Shown piece after piece: positions 1 to 64,000 of a stretch of 64,000 nucleotides of DNA. How positions within the stretch are numbered: position 1 is the stretch's first letter; each line of letters opens with the position of its first letter. The translations under genes and the position numbers were made by a program. The stretch comes from Euglena gracilis (Eukaryota > Euglenida > Euglenophyceae > Euglenales), in the NCBI GenBank assembly GCA_039621445.1, contig CP154954.1:68469015-68533014 (forward strand), written 5' to 3'. The notes beneath the pieces are model-generated. The model saw only the letters and a list, made by a program, of their open reading frames with translations. It searched no databases and was not told the DNA's origin.

Positions 1-6
1 CTCGTG

Positions 7-549
7 NNNNNNNNNNNNNNNNNNNNNNNNNNNNNNNNNNNNNNNNNNNNNNNNNNNNNNNNNNNNNNNNNNNNNNNNNNNNNNNNNNNNNNNNNNNNNN
101 NNNNNNNNNNNNNNNNNNNNNNNNNNNNNNNNNNNNNNNNNNNNNNNNNNNNNNNNNNNNNNNNNNNNNNNNNNNNNNNNNNNNNNNNNNNNNNNNNNNN
201 NNNNNNNNNNNNNNNNNNNNNNNNNNNNNNNNNNNNNNNNNNNNNNNNNNNNNNNNNNNNNNNNNNNNNNNNNNNNNNNNNNNNNNNNNNNNNNNNNNNN
301 NNNNNNNNNNNNNNNNNNNNNNNNNNNNNNNNNNNNNNNNNNNNNNNNNNNNNNNNNNNNNNNNNNNNNNNNNNNNNNNNNNNNNNNNNNNNNNNNNNNN
401 NNNNNNNNNNNNNNNNNNNNNNNNNNNNNNNNNNNNNNNNNNNNNNNNNNNNNNNNNNNNNNNNNNNNNNNNNNNNNNNNNNNNNNNNNNNNNNNNNNNN
501 NNNNNNNNNNNNNNNNNNNNNNNNNNNNNNNNNNNNNNNNNNNNNNNNN
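7..549. other. assembly gap
   Basis: A run of N bases. Only six real bases (ctcgtg) precede it, so nothing left of base 550 can be interpreted. Confidence 0.99.
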
Positions 550-775
550 TAACAGCGAACCTGACAACTTCCGTTACTGACACATTGGCGAGTACCAGGG
601 ATGGACGTTTTTTAACGTCAAGCTCAGAGGCTGGAAAAATTGGGCTGGCTGGAAAAAGGCTGCTGGCTGACCCCCCGCCCCCCCCCCCCGAGGGGCCCCA
701 GGCTGGAACTGCGGTGGACCCGATTCCGGGCAATCATATGGGGGGGTTGATTTTCTCCAACAATGCATGCATCGT

Positions 776-805
776 TGGTGGTGGTGGTGGTGGTGGTGGT
801 GGTGG

Positions 806-836
<31 letters not shown>

Positions 837-880
837 GGTGGTGGTGGTGGTGGTGGTGGTGGTGGTGGTGGTGGTGGTGT
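776..880. repeat. (GGT)n trinucleotide microsatellite
   Basis: An almost pure GGT array with one GCT interruption. It generates poly-Val, poly-Gly and poly-Thr/His ORFs that should not be taken as genes. Confidence 0.97.
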
Positions 881-1976
881 TGCATTGCTGTCTCTCTCTC
901 ATGACAGGCGATGGACTGAGTAACCACCATTTATGTTTCCCCAGGGAAAGTGGGATCTGGTTTTGTCAGCGGCCGAAGTGGGGCAAGATAGTGGGCAAGA
1001 TTCGACCCACCAAACAACCTGAGTATTTGTTCCTGACAAAGATGTTGACCGAAACAACTATGATAAAAATGGCAAATTCCTTGCGAAATATTAAAAATTC
1101 CTTTGCTTTCCTTCTCCAGGGAGAAGGTTTGCGGCAGCTTTGCATCACTGGCCCGCCTGGGTGCCAGTGACAAAACGTGGGGGTTGTCAAAGGTATGAAT
1201 TTTTTTGAGTTACAATTTGACGCAGATATATTAAACCTTGAGATGATGTTTGGGTTAAATGCATCAGGTTTAAAAAAAAAAAGGCCGAAATATTCCCCCC
1301 CCCCCCCCCGGAAAGTTGTCATACCCGAGAATCTGTCAGCGTCCCGCCTGGGATTTCAATTTCCCGATTGATTCCTAGAACAAAAATCCAGCAGGCCCAC
1401 TTGACTGGAAACACCGGATTCATTGGCAAGAAAAAAACATTTTCCGATACAACCGTGCTTCGCAACGACGACCTGTCGACGAAGGGTCAAGGGTGACATG
1501 CGGCCGCCAAATCAAAGCCGACTTCCATACACTTGGCCCCCCCCCCCCAGCCCAACAAACACCAAATAAATCGAGGTGCCCGGATGGGGGGACGGGCTGC
1601 ACGGGACTTTTTTTGCGGTAAAAGTGCTAATCTGGACGGTCCGGACGCCCCCATGTCCATCGAGACAAGGGGTTGGTACATTGAGGGGCCGGGGCCGCTG
1701 AGAGACGGACATGGCTTCCATGCAGAGGTGTTTTTAGGCCCGGGGGGGGGGGAGGGGGGTCTGGTCCAGACCCACCCATCCACCCATTAGGGGGGCCCTG
1801 GGGCCCGGGGGGGGGGGGGGGGGGCTCGGGGGGACCCACGTTTGGGAGATCAATTGCGGGGTCCAAAAATTCATTATTAAAAATTATTTTCCGCACTTTG
1901 CGCCAAAAATAATGAAAACCCCACTTGCCCCCCCTCCCCAGGTCACGAAACTTAAAAAAAAATCGGCTTCCATGAC
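881..1976. other. no supported gene; unique DNA with C/G homopolymers
   Basis: All six frames give only short open stretches here. The sequence is broken by C and G homopolymers near 1300, 1540, 1745 and 1810. I see no acceptor/donor-bounded coding block that I would defend. Confidence 0.5.
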
Positions 1977-25106
<23,130 letters not shown>

Positions 25107-25292
25107 CTGTACGGAGGGGCAGGGGGGCAGTGGTCGACCCCTTTCCCCACCACAATACAGCGCACAAAAAATTCCTTCAGCACCGAAATACACTCTTGAC
25201 CTAAAAATCGGCGCCACAGATAACTACATCAAAGCCTGGTGGCTGGTTGGGGGGGGGGGTCGGACCCTGCTCCACCCACCACGCATAGGGTT

Positions 25293-63878
<38,586 letters not shown>

Positions 63879-64000
63879 CTGGCATCAGAGCGCCACAAGA
63901 GGTGGCGTATTTTTCTTCGAAAATCGAAACGTCATCATAACGGAGTAATCAAACTGACCTCCAAGCAACGGACTAGTAACAGCTCCAGAAAAAAATGCTA

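Overview
This is nuclear DNA from an intron-rich eukaryote, most likely a protist or alga. I cannot name the lineage. There is no prokaryotic gene density, no Shine-Dalgarno/operon layout, and no rRNA or tRNA gene that I can recognise. Coding signal appears as short GC-rich blocks (20-250 bp), each bounded by a pyrimidine-rich AG acceptor and a GT donor. These lie in large introns full of simple repeats, homopolymer C/G runs and small transposons. Bases 7-549 are an assembly gap. Every exon I can support lies on the minus strand, so transcription runs right to left. The long ORFs found mechanically here are nearly all microsatellite translations or frame shadows.

Right part, about 63.9 kb down to 25.3 kb: a chain of minus-strand exons, most of which keep reading frame when joined. 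In transcript order it encodes coiled-coil and linker segments (63.9-51.3 kb), a first divergent ADP-ribosyltransferase (ART/PARP-type) fold (49.3-46.2 kb), and a second, better conserved PARP-type catalytic domain with a visible H-Y-E triad (45.7-42.5 kb). Then come several hydrophobic helices (42.1-36.5 kb), a Cys- and N-glycosylation-sequon-rich region (35.4-26.4 kb) and a last single helix at 25.4 kb followed by a stop. Taken at face value this is a tandem ART domain fused to a polytopic membrane protein, which I do not recognise as a described architecture. The main caveat is that exon joins are inferred from phase and splice signals only.

Left part, 25.1 kb down to 2.0 kb: about 24 further minus-strand exons of unknown identity. 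They include a C2-like exon near 7.0 kb, an exon with a Walker A P-loop at 9.3 kb, an acidic low-complexity linker at 12.5 kb and a possible adaptin-ear-like segment at 4.5 kb. They may be one gene, several genes, or the 3' continuation of the right-hand gene.

Mobile DNA: a 1.84-kb hAT-type element with ZBED/hAT transposase remnants, CAGGG-type inverted repeats and an 8-bp target duplication (12676-14515). Several short non-autonomous elements share CAGGG termini and 8-bp duplications but differ in their subterminal words. A second family has CTTA...GACC ends beside palindromic hexamers, and one copy is nested in the hAT element. There are several fold-back repeat families, a Ty3-type integrase relic at 3.8-4.2 kb, an AT-rich composite satellite with two conserved boxes (33.3-34.7 kb), a 665-bp satellite inside a tetranucleotide array (57.9-59.0 kb) and an 11-bp palindromic minisatellite (38.6 kb).
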